Assembly (NCBI GenBank): GCA_024509875.1
Contig: JAMPIV010004459.1
Coordinates: 10,001 to 74,000, forward strand
Direction: 5' to 3'
DNA: 64,000 bases
From: Oreohelix idahoensis
Lineage: Eukaryota > Mollusca > Gastropoda > Stylommatophora > Oreohelicidae
The notes beneath the pieces were generated by a model, which was given only the letters and a program-made list of their open reading frames with translations, had not been told where the DNA came from and did not search any database. This document shows positions 41,426-51,546 of the stretch, in pieces. How positions within the stretch are numbered: position 1 is the stretch's first letter; each line of letters starts with the position of its first letter. Both the position numbers and the translations under genes were made by a program.

Positions 41426-43001
41426 ATAACACAAGGCTAGCTGTCATAGAAGATAGCAATGGGGCTCTGCTCAATGAAAAAACAGCTGAAATGAGAAGGT
41501 GGACAGAATATTGTAAAGAATTATATAACTGTAAACTCGACACTGACAGGGAACTCGGAAATGCAGCAATATTACGGGAAGAAGTGGAAGAGGCTATATG
41601 TTCGATGAAAGGAGGGAAGTCACCGGGTGTGGATAATATCCCAGCAGAGCTCTTGAAATATGGAGGACCAGATATAGTAAAAATCTTGACAACAATTTGC
41701 CAGAAGATATGGAGTACTAAAAAATGGCCAAAAGAGTGGGCGCAGTCATTAGTAATACCGCTTCCAAAGAAAGGAAATCTAAAAATGTGCAAGAACTACA
41801 GAACCATTAGCCTTATTAGTCATCCAAGTAAGGTGATGTTAAGGATACTTTTGAACAGAATAAAACAGAAATCAGATGAAATCTTGTCCGAGGAACAGGC
41901 TGGCTTTAGACCAAAAAGAAGTACCTCAGAACAAATCTTCAATATTAGATTACTGATTGAAAAACATCTCCAGCATCAACGCGATTTATACCATAACTTC
42001 ATCGATTTCACAAAAGCCTTCGATCGAGTCTGGCATGAAGGCTTATGGCAAATAATGAGAAAATTCAATTTTGATACCAACATCATAGATATCATTGAAG
42101 CACTATACAAGGACGCAAGCAGTGCTGTTTTTGCAAGCAATGACATTGGAGAATTTTTCAAAACAACTGTAGGAGTTCGTCAGGGATGTATCCTGCCCCC
42201 AGTGCTCTTTAATATATATCTAGAACATATTATATAGGAGGCTCTCTACGATTATAAAACAACCATATCGATTGGAGGCCAACCTCTTTGCAATCTACGT
42301 TTTGCTGATGATATCGATCTTATAGCTGGAACAGAATCAGAACTTCTAGACTGGAGAAAGTAACAAGAACGTATGGGATGGAAATTAATATAGAAACAAG
42401 CAAGATATTGGTGAATAGCCATAAGAAACACGTTCCTACCAACATTACGTTAAATGGCCTCAGGCAAACTGAATGTGATCTGGAAAAGTAACATCAGTTT
42501 TCCTGTGAAGATCAAATTATACAAATCACTTGTATTATCTATTCTCTTGTATGGGTGTGAGGGCTGGACACTCACTGCAGATACGGAGCGAAGGATTCAG
42601 GCTTTCGAGTATAAATGTTATAGAAGAATTTTGCGCATTTGCTATAAAGTGCACAAAACAAATGTCTATGTTAGAGAGAAAATAAACACCTATGCAGGCC
42701 ACTAAGAACCACTTTTGTCAATAGTGAAACGTCGAAAGCTTGCCTGGTTTGGGCATGTAACTCGTCATGACTCCCTTTCGAAAACGATCCTCCAGGGAAC
42801 AGTCGAAGGTAAACGGAGAAGAGGAAGGCAAAGAAAATCCCGGGTTGATAACATCAAAGAATGGGCAGGGCAAGGTTTTTCCACACTTGTACGCATTGCT
42901 GAGGATAGAGCAGTGGAGGACCCTGTTTGCTGATGCTTCCACCATGGCACTCCTACGACCCATGACGGGTTACGGGTTGAGATGAGATGATAACACAAGG
43001 C
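41426..43001 (+). mobile_element. LINE insertion with 12-bp target duplication
   Basis: ataacacaaggc occurs at 41426-41437 and 42990-43001, bounding a 1552-bp 5'-truncated LINE. Confidence 0.85.
41438..42989 (+). pseudogene. Reverse transcriptase of a 5'-truncated LINE
   Basis: Seen in order: a GGKSPGVDNIPAELLK block (about 41612), IPLPKKGN and NYRTISLI (about 41758-41812), EEQAGFRPKRST, the first Asp block DFTKAFDRVW (about 42005), GVRQGCILPP (about 42172), RFADDIDLIAG (about 42299), then LLYGCEGWTL, FEYKC and the basic C-terminal GRQRKSR region to about 42935. A TAG at 42235 and further stops after 42359 break it. About 100 bp between the FADD box and the thumb region appears to be deleted near 42450. 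The endonuclease is absent because of 5' truncation. The insertion looks old relative to the 8894 and 50345 family, and it belongs to a different family. Confidence 0.85.
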
Positions 43002-43227
43002 AACGCACTGTAAATTTAATTAACAGCTTTACAAAGCTAAGGATTATTTAAAGTTTCCTTCTCAAAAACCCTGGTTCAAGAAACGTACACAACAGAGACC
43101 AACGCACTTTTTCTAAATTTAACGAAAAAGGATAAAAAATTATGACCTATGTAGTTTGTAAGTTACGTCCCTTGTATCTTGAGATAAGAATCAATGAAGT
43201 CCCTTGACATAAGAATGAATGGAGTGA
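43002..43227. other. Short spacer
   Basis: No feature recognised. Confidence 0.4.
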
Positions 43228-43583
43228 AGAAAAATTAACTGCCTAACCTTCTGACTTCGTATCTTGAAGACGTATAGCCTATGTCCTTCCCGGAGAAATA
43301 TCCGATACGCTGGAGAAAACCGCATCAAGATGGGTTGAGCCTTTCTCTAGTTTTGAGGTAACAGACACATAGACCAACTTCATTATATATATTATATATA
43401 ATATTTATTTTGCATTATATATATATAATGAAGTTGGTCTATGTGTCTGTTACCTCAAAACTAGAGAACGGCTCAACCCATCTTGATGCGGTTTTCTCCA
43501 GCGTATCGGACATTTCTCCGGGAAGGACATGGGCTATACGTCTTCAAGATACGAAGTCAGAAGGCTGGGCAGTTAATTTTTCT
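43228..43583. repeat. Large palindrome (inverted repeat arms of about 170 bp)
   Basis: The left arm (43228 to about 43400) and right arm (about 43416-43583) are near-perfect reverse complements with a few mismatches (e.g. ctaacctt against aaggctgg). They are separated by a short AT-rich centre of about 15 bp. No terminal duplication or coding capacity is seen. Confidence 0.92.
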
Positions 43584-43728
43584 GTAAGACTGTGCTATAA
43601 GAGGGAAGATAACATCAAGAGATAGACAGAAAAGAGCTTATCAGAGTGCACCATCAAGACAAGAGACAAAAGTCGTTGGAGATCCATTACAGTGGACCCA
43701 GTGATAGGCAGGGGGGGGGGGCTGAGAA

Positions 43729-43818
<90 letters not shown>

Positions 43819-44276
43819 TTATTTATTTATTGTTGTTTAACGAGAACTGCTGAGCTTCTCGCTCTGTTGTAGCCAATACCAAGTTGATCTAGGCTTTTCC
43901 TGTGTCTTTTCTGCCATTCTGAAACGTGTTGAGTTGAAGTCATGAGCTTCAGTTTCTCCAGCTTGGCTTACATTTAAAGGATCGTCACATAGGGTCCGAA
44001 GCTAGGAGTAAGAAGCGCGTGGCATACTGTGCATTCCCCGCCACCCAAGGGCTCTCCAACTATGCAGAGCTAAACTAATGTGCTCTAATTCTGGGCTCTC
44101 CCAAGGAAATTGTCACGTCCTGCACAGAGCCACTTCTCAGCTCCCCCTGCCTATCACTGGGCCCACTGTAATGGATCTCCAACGTCTTTTGTCTCTTGTC
44201 TTGATGGTGCACTCTGATAAGCTCTTTTCTGTCTATCTCTTGATGTTATCTTCCCTCTTATAGTACTGTCTTACTC
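43584..44276. repeat. Inverted pair of a dispersed repeat around a (TA)n tract
   Basis: 43584-43729 (plus) is the reverse complement of about 44131-44276, with small differences and a longer G-run in the left copy. The minus-oriented copy continues to about 43850 and matches the plus copy at 45530-45830. Confidence 0.85.
43730..43813. repeat. (TA)n microsatellite, 84 bp
   Basis: Uninterrupted AT/TA dinucleotides. Confidence 0.97.
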
Positions 44277-46010
44277 TTGCACGTTTGCCTTCAACTCTGC
44301 CTTTTATTATAGTCTTCAGTAAGATCTTTTTACTTGGCCAAAATAATTTATCTGTCTAATTTTGATCTTCATTTATTCTCTTTTCATTCCTAGGTTTTCT
44401 ATGACCTCTTTATTTGTTTTCTGGGGCAAAGTCTTTTACAGACAGGGGGTATGATGTGCTGGTATTGTGGGTAGTGGGTTTCCCCCCTTGCTTCACCCTA
44501 GGCCTAGTGAATTCTTGTCCATGAAAGGAGCGACCATTGCGGTGTTAGTCTCTTGGCCTAGCAAAACCTCTCATACCCCAAGATCGTTGTGCGTGGTGAA
44601 GAGCCACACCCTCCTCGAGGTAGTCCTGGTAACTGAGGGTGCGAATCCTCAGGCTAAACACAACGGATCTAGAGGAGCAAACCTCGATAATAAAACCGGT
44701 GCACTACACCGTACACGCCCTCTGTGGGTGGGAAGGAGCCAGATGGATATTGAACAGGTCTTGGGAGTGGGAACGAGTGTGGACTGCTCCCTGAAGATCG
44801 GAACCCATCGTACAGGCACAGAGACTCAGGACTTGATGATCCTATTGCCTTCAACTCTTGGTCACATGCCTAGAGCCTCGGAGAACTCGGCGTAACCAGC
44901 AGGCAATTTGGTGGCGGGGAAAGAGCACTGTGAGCCCTACCTTGGCTACGTATCACAAGGAGACGCAGAAACACCCCCTTTATCTCCCCCAGAGCTGGCA
45001 CAGTACACTTCTGGCTTCTACCTGGGGCGGTAGGCAATCCACATCAAACCTGGCAGAGCAAGTCCTCCATCAGATGCGGCCGATGCTGGGCCCACTGGCG
45101 CGTGGACACGTCCCGATCCCCATCGAGACTTGCCCGGGGAGCCCACCCCGGCTCAAAAAAGCAGAGAAGGCCACTCTCCAAACCTCCGATGTCTTGCGGG
45201 CAGTGTTAGGATGTGCAAGAACATGGACAGGAAGACTCCACAACTTCCCCACTGAAGACACGCCCACGGCGACCGTTGCCTCAATTGGCTGTGTGTGGTG
45301 TACCCGGAAACGGGGCCTTCCAGTACTGAGGCACAGTTAAGTCCCCGATGTCACTTATCGGTGCAGAGTTGAGAGAGATGGCTGAGCATCACAATCCCCC
45401 CTGTGTTGCAGCATGATGAGAACCCAGCATTGCACACTGAGCTTGGGGGGATCACTTGGGCACCAGACTTAATACTGGCTCTTGACTGGATGGCCGCATG
45501 CAGGAGATTTCTGCAATGGAGGGTTGGCAGGTGGTGGGTATCTGGAAGTGGCTCTGTGCAGGACGTGAGGATTCCTTGGGAGAGCCCAGAACCAGAGCAC
45601 AGCATTGTGCAAGCTCTGCATAGTTGGAGAGCCCCCTGGATGACGGGGAATGCACAGTGTGCTACCCCACCTATCCCCAACTGCTAACTTAGAACCAGAA
45701 GTGGGGTCCTCTGTATGCGTGCCAGGCCAGGATAAAATGCCTGGGAAAGAGACTGGAGCTCAGAACTCCCTAACTCAAAGCTGCAGGATGGCAGAAAAGC
45801 CATGGGAAAGACAGGGCTATTTTGAAGATAACGCAACCATATTTTCACCATACGAGCTCGGACGCCGCCTCGGTAAACAAGGTCCGCGCAGAGCAGTGAC
45901 ACCCCCAGGCTGCTTGCGAATAGTCTACTACTGGGAACATAAACAGATTAGGGATGAGCCCACTCTCCCGTTGAACAGGTGCTAAAGTCATAGATACTGG
46001 GCCAGAAGGT
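44277..46010 (+). repeat. GC-richer dispersed repeat, possibly the 5' region of a non-LTR element
   Basis: Base composition changes sharply here. Part of the sequence (about 45060-45170) aligns with about 47205-47290 (gggcccac, gtggacacgtcccgat and following). Another part (45530-45830) recurs inverted at 43850-44276. Open frames cover much of it on the plus strand, but I recognise no protein family and codon use is irregular. Not called as genes. Confidence 0.55.
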
Positions 46011-46049
46011 GCACCGGAAACCACAGTATCACGCAACTCGCTTTTTTTT

Positions 46050-46311
46050 TTTTCTATGGAGAGTACACCGCTATTTGTTTTCTTATCTTTCCATGAGACG
46101 TGCCCTATTCTTCCATATATCCAAATCTCAAAGGCCTTAATTCTTTCTTCAATTGCGTGTTTATTGTCCACGTTTCTACACCATACAGTAATGAATAATA
46201 TTCAGTATATAGTATTTGATGATTCTCAGTCTGAATTTGTAAATTAGTTATTTAGATGTTAGAATCTGTCTCATGTTGTTGAATGTAGCTTTGGCCATTC
46301 CTAGTCTAGAG
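46050..46311 (-). pseudogene. LINE fragment, RT C-terminal part
   Basis: Minus strand, read in shifting frames: AKATFNNMRQIL, YGVETWTIN and IKAFEIWIYGRIGHVSWKDKKTN blocks, the usual order after a LINE RT core. Stops and frame changes. It abuts the hAT MITE at 46312. Confidence 0.65.
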
Positions 46312-46460
46312 CAGTGGTTCTCAACGTAGTTATATTTCTAGGGGGCCACAGTAAGATGGTAAAGTACCTTTTTCCAGCTAACAGCGACTATGACGGGGGC
46401 CACAGAGTTAAATAAGGCTCAGAAGGGGGCCATGAGCTAAAATAAGGTTGAGAATCCCTG
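46312..46460. mobile_element. Short hAT-type MITE, 149 bp
   Basis: Ends CAGTGGTTCTCAAC and GTTGAGAATCCCTG are inverted repeats with few mismatches. The flanking 8-mers (gtctagag and ttgcagag) agree at five positions, a decayed duplication. Confidence 0.65.
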
Positions 46461-46999
46461 TTGCAGAGAATAAGAACTATACTAGCAAAACTCAAATACT
46501 CAATCAAAACGTACCAGTGAACCTTTACAGCATAAAGCTACAGCATATCTAGCAATGCGACAAATAAACCTTCTCATCTCCAACAAAATCTCTGCATAGT
46601 CTTAACTCAACAGCCTTCTACCAAAGGTAATGGTTCCATAACAGATCCGGCCGTAGTGGAGTGAAGTGTTGCAGCCTTCACTATACTAGGTCAAGATTTT
46701 TGAGGTGGTGTGACCAGTTCCCTTGCTCTTTGCCGTCCCTAACTTAAGGGCAGAGTTAGGTACCCATTTACAGCTGGTTAGATTGGAACGTGATGCTACC
46801 AGGTTTAGAACCGAACCTTCTGCTACCAAAATTATAACAGAAATTCTAGACATCCTCGTGCATCCTCGTGTCACCTAAACCCAACTCTCAGCTGCCTCGC
46901 TTCCCGTCTCAACTTTTCATTAAAAAAGTCAAGTACAACTCACGTAGTCTTCATGTAGGTAAATATGAAAACATCTTATAAATGTACTCAGTGCTCACC
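46461..46999 (-). mobile_element. SINE family 1 copy (46640-46815) in otherwise unassigned DNA
   Basis: At 46640-46815 the minus strand shows the family body (ctagtatagtgaaggctgc, ccagctgtaaatgggtacct) and a B-box-like block near 46790. The rest of the interval has no recognised feature. Confidence 0.55.
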
Positions 47000-47530
47000 T
47001 ATCACAACAAACAGTGAGCACATCGCAGATGCCAAGGGAGCAAAGCCAGCCGTACCTGCTCGTGGTGTCCCCTGCTTTTGCAAACATGTCTCTGGCGAAT
47101 AACTGGCGCCAAATAACCGGTCCCCCGAGTCTAAGGAGTAAAATAATATGGATGGGGGAACCCTACAGAATTCCCGCCGAAGAGCATGCTCCCCTGTTAA
47201 GTGCGGAAACATGGGGCCCACCGGCATGTGGACAAGTGCCTAATTCCTACCAAGGGCATGCCTAGGGTACTCACCCTGGTAAAACTGAAGTCAGGGAGAT
47301 AAACCCTGCAAAAAATCAGTGCGGGTGGAGCATGGTGGTCTTGCTTGACAATCCATCTAAGAGAAGGAAAACTTCACACAAACCCGAATAGGAAAGACTC
47401 GTTAGTCCGGAAAGACAGCTTTCCCAGGAAAGACAACTCTGATTGCAGACAACTGCTGCCTTGCAGGGAGGTCACGGAAAACCAAAGGCTAGGAAAGCAA
47501 TCCCAAATAAATCCCTGCTAAAGACGGACG
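47000..47530 (+). repeat. Dispersed repeat related to 44277-46010 and to the 60684 retroposon
   Basis: aactgctgccttgcag at about 47450 is shared with 60967, with collinear flanks (aaaggctaggaaagc against aaaggctatgggaga). About 47205-47290 aligns with 45090-45170. It lies directly upstream of the LINE RT fragment and could be its 5' region. Confidence 0.55.
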
Positions 47531-47724
47531 CACGGGGCAGCAAGGCGTACAACATAGTGCAACGCAAACTGCCTTGAGATGGCACGGGCTTTCGACAACA
47601 ATACTAATTATCCTGACAAAAGCCAAACCTCCGAGGACAGAGTTACACAGCTTTATTTTATTTTCTTGATAGAAAGCTACAAAATTCCTTATTTTTGAGA
47701 GAAAGTAAAGGTATGCCCATAGTA

Positions 47725-48071
47725 GATACTGCCATACCAAAGGATTGAGAGAGTGCCATCATAACACCGATTTTCAAAAAGGGTGACAATCGACAATGTG
47801 GAAACCATAGAGGCATATGCCTTCTCAGTGTCCCTGGTAAAATCTACTCTAGAATCATAGAGCAGAGATTCCGACGCCTAGCTGAGCCACAATTGGATGA
47901 GGTCCAGTGCGGATTCCGAGGAAACCGAAGTACTCAAGACCTAATCTTCACACACAAACAGCTGAGTAAAAATGCCCTTGAGTATAAGAGTGAGATCCAT
48001 CTTTGTTTAATAGATCTGGAAAAGGCGTTTGACAGGGTCCCCTGAAGCAAACTTTGGGACTGTGTGGCAAG
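47725..48071 (+). pseudogene. LINE 5' portion of RT, split by LTR element copy 2
   Basis: Early RT motifs: ITPIFKKGDN (about 47767), NHRGICLLSV, CGFRGNRSTQD (about 47909), and the first Asp block LCLIDLEKAFDRVP (about 48004). Two stops (TGA at about 47745 and 48042) mark it as dead. The coding sequence stops at 48071 where copy 2 begins, and continues at 57848 when one copy of the 5-bp duplicate is discounted. Confidence 0.88.
48067..48071. other. Target-site duplication of copy 2, left
   Basis: gcaag; identical to 57843-57847 on the other side of the element. Five bases is usual for Ty3/gypsy-type integration. Confidence 0.9.
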
Positions 48072-51000
48072 TGTGGTAAAGTGGGATGATATAAATATTT
48101 ATAGGGACTTAGTGTACTGACTGAGATCAGCTGTGAAGGTATCTGTATCTAATATGTGTAGTGTTTTACAGATAACCTTACTTACTGCCACATATTTATA
48201 TCTCAGTCAGAATTATTCTGGAATATTGTGTTGGCAACGTTATATGTCTAGGGTTATGCAAATGATGAAGTGTAAGTCACCACAACAACAAACAGATAAA
48301 CAATTTAATTATTCCACCACACTTGACAACACTGTGACACTCACAAACAGTCAACACTCTAGAAGACTATCTTAAAAGATTCAATGATAAATTTCAGATA
48401 TATACAGATGTATTGATTTTTTCTACAATAGTGATCCTGATTCAACTACACAGTGAACCAGGCAATATTATAACATGTAATTACAAATATTATGTACACA
48501 GATATAAATGTGGTCTTTGCATTGACATACAATATTAGTAATCTATGTGTGTGTGAGTTGTGATGTGGTAATATGAGGTAATACTGGTTTTGTTCTTCAA
48601 GATAGATTCTTATTAGACATCATGACTGCATGTGTTTGTTTCTGTTGGAACTAGTATTGGAGATGTTCTCAGTTCCTGTCATTAAAACAATTAATTACCC
48701 CTCTTTAATTAATACAATTCATTTTAAGAGGAGGTGGTACAAATTGTTGAGCTCTGTTGGCCACGAAGGGCTTAACTTTCGTGATGGCGGCAGGCAAAGA
48801 CTCCTCTGCTAGACTTCTTCACTGGTTCTGAAGACACCTCACTGGTTCTGAAGACACCTCACTGGTTACTACAGGGACCAAAGAATATATTGTAACCTCT
48901 GGATTCAGCAAATGCTCAGACCAGGTGCGGCTTCAATAACTAGGACCACAGTCCCTGAAACAAGAAGGATGTACCTCCTACTTCAGAACTAATTTATACT
49001 ATCTGGCTAGACTGAGCACAATACATCACAAACACAGAGTTCAGAGCTTTAGTTTAACTGCTATCTTCTTCTGAAGCAGTTTACTCCAGTATTAACCTCC
49101 CTAATGGTTACTACGCCTCTGCACTTTCAGCTATAAGTCCTTCCATGTCATAAGGTAGGTGTCAGTGTACTATGTGGTAATTCCATGTAGTTTGACTTTT
49201 CTCCGACACCTTCTGTTCAGGTTGGAGCAATATATATATAGATATAGGCCTTGTCTCATGTTCGCTACTGAACTGCACATATATACAGACATAAATTATC
49301 AATGTACATTCAATTTTCATTAAAAAGAGATCAAATATTTCAACCTACCACAATTCAAGGAAATAAACACAGATACGTTGACTAGCAATGAATGTAGGCA
49401 CAAATACTGGCACAAATTCCCATCTGCTTATGTTCCAGGCTTTTATTTAGCAAAAATATGAGCTGGCTTCAACGCACTGTTGCTTTATCAAGCTTATTTG
49501 AACTAGTGGTCTCGAACTAACGCTATCAATTAACTATATTAACAGACCTAACCAATCAGGCCATTTCTACCCCATCGTTTGAAAAAAAGTACTCTTACTT
49601 CCGTCTCCCTTGACAACAAAAGATAGCATTTATAGTCCGACTAATCGTGTTTAGCCTTACATATCATTCCCTCCAATCAATTCAAATGTAACTTGTGGCC
49701 TATTTCCGTACAATGGTGGTCTAAAATTCTGCCACTGAGCGACTCCGAGGATTTAGGTTGTCTGACACCCTCATTATTTTCTTTTGCCTATAATTTATTA
49801 ATTCCTGGACTATTTGCGTAACACTTAACATATTCTGTGTCAGCAAGCCCTAAGGAATCCAAATATCTCAATCTAAGGGAGCTAGGTGGCTGCGTTCAAA
49901 ATGTGCATTTTCTACCACCTCCTGTTCACTTCAATCCCCATGTGGTGTCTGGGTACTGTCATGTTTTCAAACGTAAATCCATCTAATGTCATCTTTCCTA
50001 ATAAGCGTTTTTCAGGTTTTTTTAAAACCTAACTCTGGGAAGGGTAGTGTTTTTATCACTGTCCGTCTGAAATAAAGTTAGTGCATGTGGCCTTACACGC
50101 GTGTTATGGGTGGCATTAATATAGCGAGACGCGTGTTTAGTGTTGCTTGCGTTGCTGCCTTCAGCCCTCCCTTCTTTCCATCTTAGTCCATCTGTTCGTT
50201 CGTTTTGGTAACGTAGTATAATTAATGTTAGGATTAATTTAGGTCATTAATCACTTGTGTATCTCAAGGTTTTTCTTAGAACTGCAGTACACGTTTTATT
50301 GGGTTGTGGAAACGCATGTATTTATGCAGTGGCTTATATTTAACTATACCCACAAATTCCCCCAGGAATTTTCCATTTGTCCATTTTATACCCAATTGTT
50401 CATTGAGAAACTATACCCACAATGAACAATTGGGTATAAAATGGACAAATGGAAAATTCCTGGGGGACCTGGATTTCGCAGATGATGTAGCATTCTTAAG
50501 TTCAACACCAAGACAATCCCAAGAAGCAATAAATAATTTGTGTCATCTCTCGGTTAAAATTGGTCTCCAAATAAATGCCTCTAAAACTAAAGCTATGAAC
50601 TTTTCTAACGAGACCTTTGATATCATCTTGAACGGGGAAAAACTACAGAAAGTTGAAAGTTTCAATTATTTAGGCAGTAAAATGACTCAGGATGGTGACA
50701 CAACAAGAGAAATCCATACTAGAATTGCTTTGGCAGCTAGCGCCTTCAATAGATTATCTAACATTTGGAAATTACGATCATTGAATATACATACCAAGCT
50801 TCGTCTGTTTAATTCAAATGTTATCTCAGTGTTAACATACGGCTGTGAGAGTTGGAAAATAACAAAATCATTGGAGAACAAGCTGAATACATTCGAGAAC
50901 AAATGTCTTAGAAACTCATGAACATCAGTTGGAAAGAATTCAAGACTAATCGACAAATAAGAGAAGACTCTAGGCAGAAATATGTCTCCGACTATATAAG

Positions 51001-51448
51001 GAAAAGACGATGGTCATATATCGGTCATGTCCTACGAATGCAAAACAACAGAATACCACTACAGGCGCTCACTTGGGTTCCTGAGGGTAAGCGAAAAAAA
51101 GGAAGACCAAAAGAAACACTCAGAAGAACAATAATAAGAGAAGGAAGAACGTTGGGCCTAAATAATGTGCAAGAGCTAAGAGGAGTGGCGTCACAACGAA
51201 CAACCTGGAGAGCACTGGTTTCTGCCTTATGCGCCGTGTTTGGCGCTTAAAGAATTTATTATTATTATTATTATATTTAACGTGGAAACGTTACAATTTG
51301 CAGACGAAGCATAAAACAAAGGGGATTTCGAGTACTGTCATTGTGACAGCACTGTTCTTTACCATTCTTCTTCCTTTTATAGAATTTATTTGTTAGGCTT
51401 TACATTTACTTTTTAATTTATATATGTGGATTAGAATTTCTCACGACA
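48072..51448 (-). repeat. 3' LTR of copy 2, containing a LINE insertion
   Basis: Starts TGTCGTGA at 51448 (minus strand) after the polypurine tract and ends at 48072 with the complement of the terminal ...accaca. Without the LINE it is about 2.45 kb, the same as the LTR at 5431-7883. The TATA box (minus strand, about 49633) and AATAAA (about 49447) are preserved. Confidence 0.93.
50345..51270 (+). pseudogene. LINE inserted in the 3' LTR of copy 2, with 5' inversion
   Basis: Flanked by an 11-bp duplicate ttatatttaac (50334-50344 and 51271-51281); the empty site survives in the other LTR at about 57665. The 3' end carries an ATT-repeat tail. Coding content (50427-51250) is the RT second half: FADD (about 50472), YLGS, LTYGCESW (about 50832), then WSYIGHVLRM and GRPK blocks and a C terminus ending before 51250. 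A frame change lies near 50918. At the 5' end 46 bp are inverted relative to the following 46 bp. The family is the same as 8894-9965. Confidence 0.92.
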
Positions 51449-51546
51449 AATCCTCCCCTCTTAAAACAGACGTTATATGTCAGTCTATAATTCTATATAC
51501 ACATAGAGAAATTTATTATTATTTCTGGGGCTTACGGTGATTCTCA

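Noticed and set aside
44467..45985. Chain of plus-strand open frames in a GC-richer region
   Set aside because: No family recognised. Segments recur in inverted and diverged copies nearby, and the frames shift irregularly. Dispersed repeat is the better reading.
48630..48812. Identical 60-codon frames at 48630-48812 and 55961-56143
   Set aside because: They are the same stretch of the two LTRs of copy 2, duplicated because the LTRs are duplicated.
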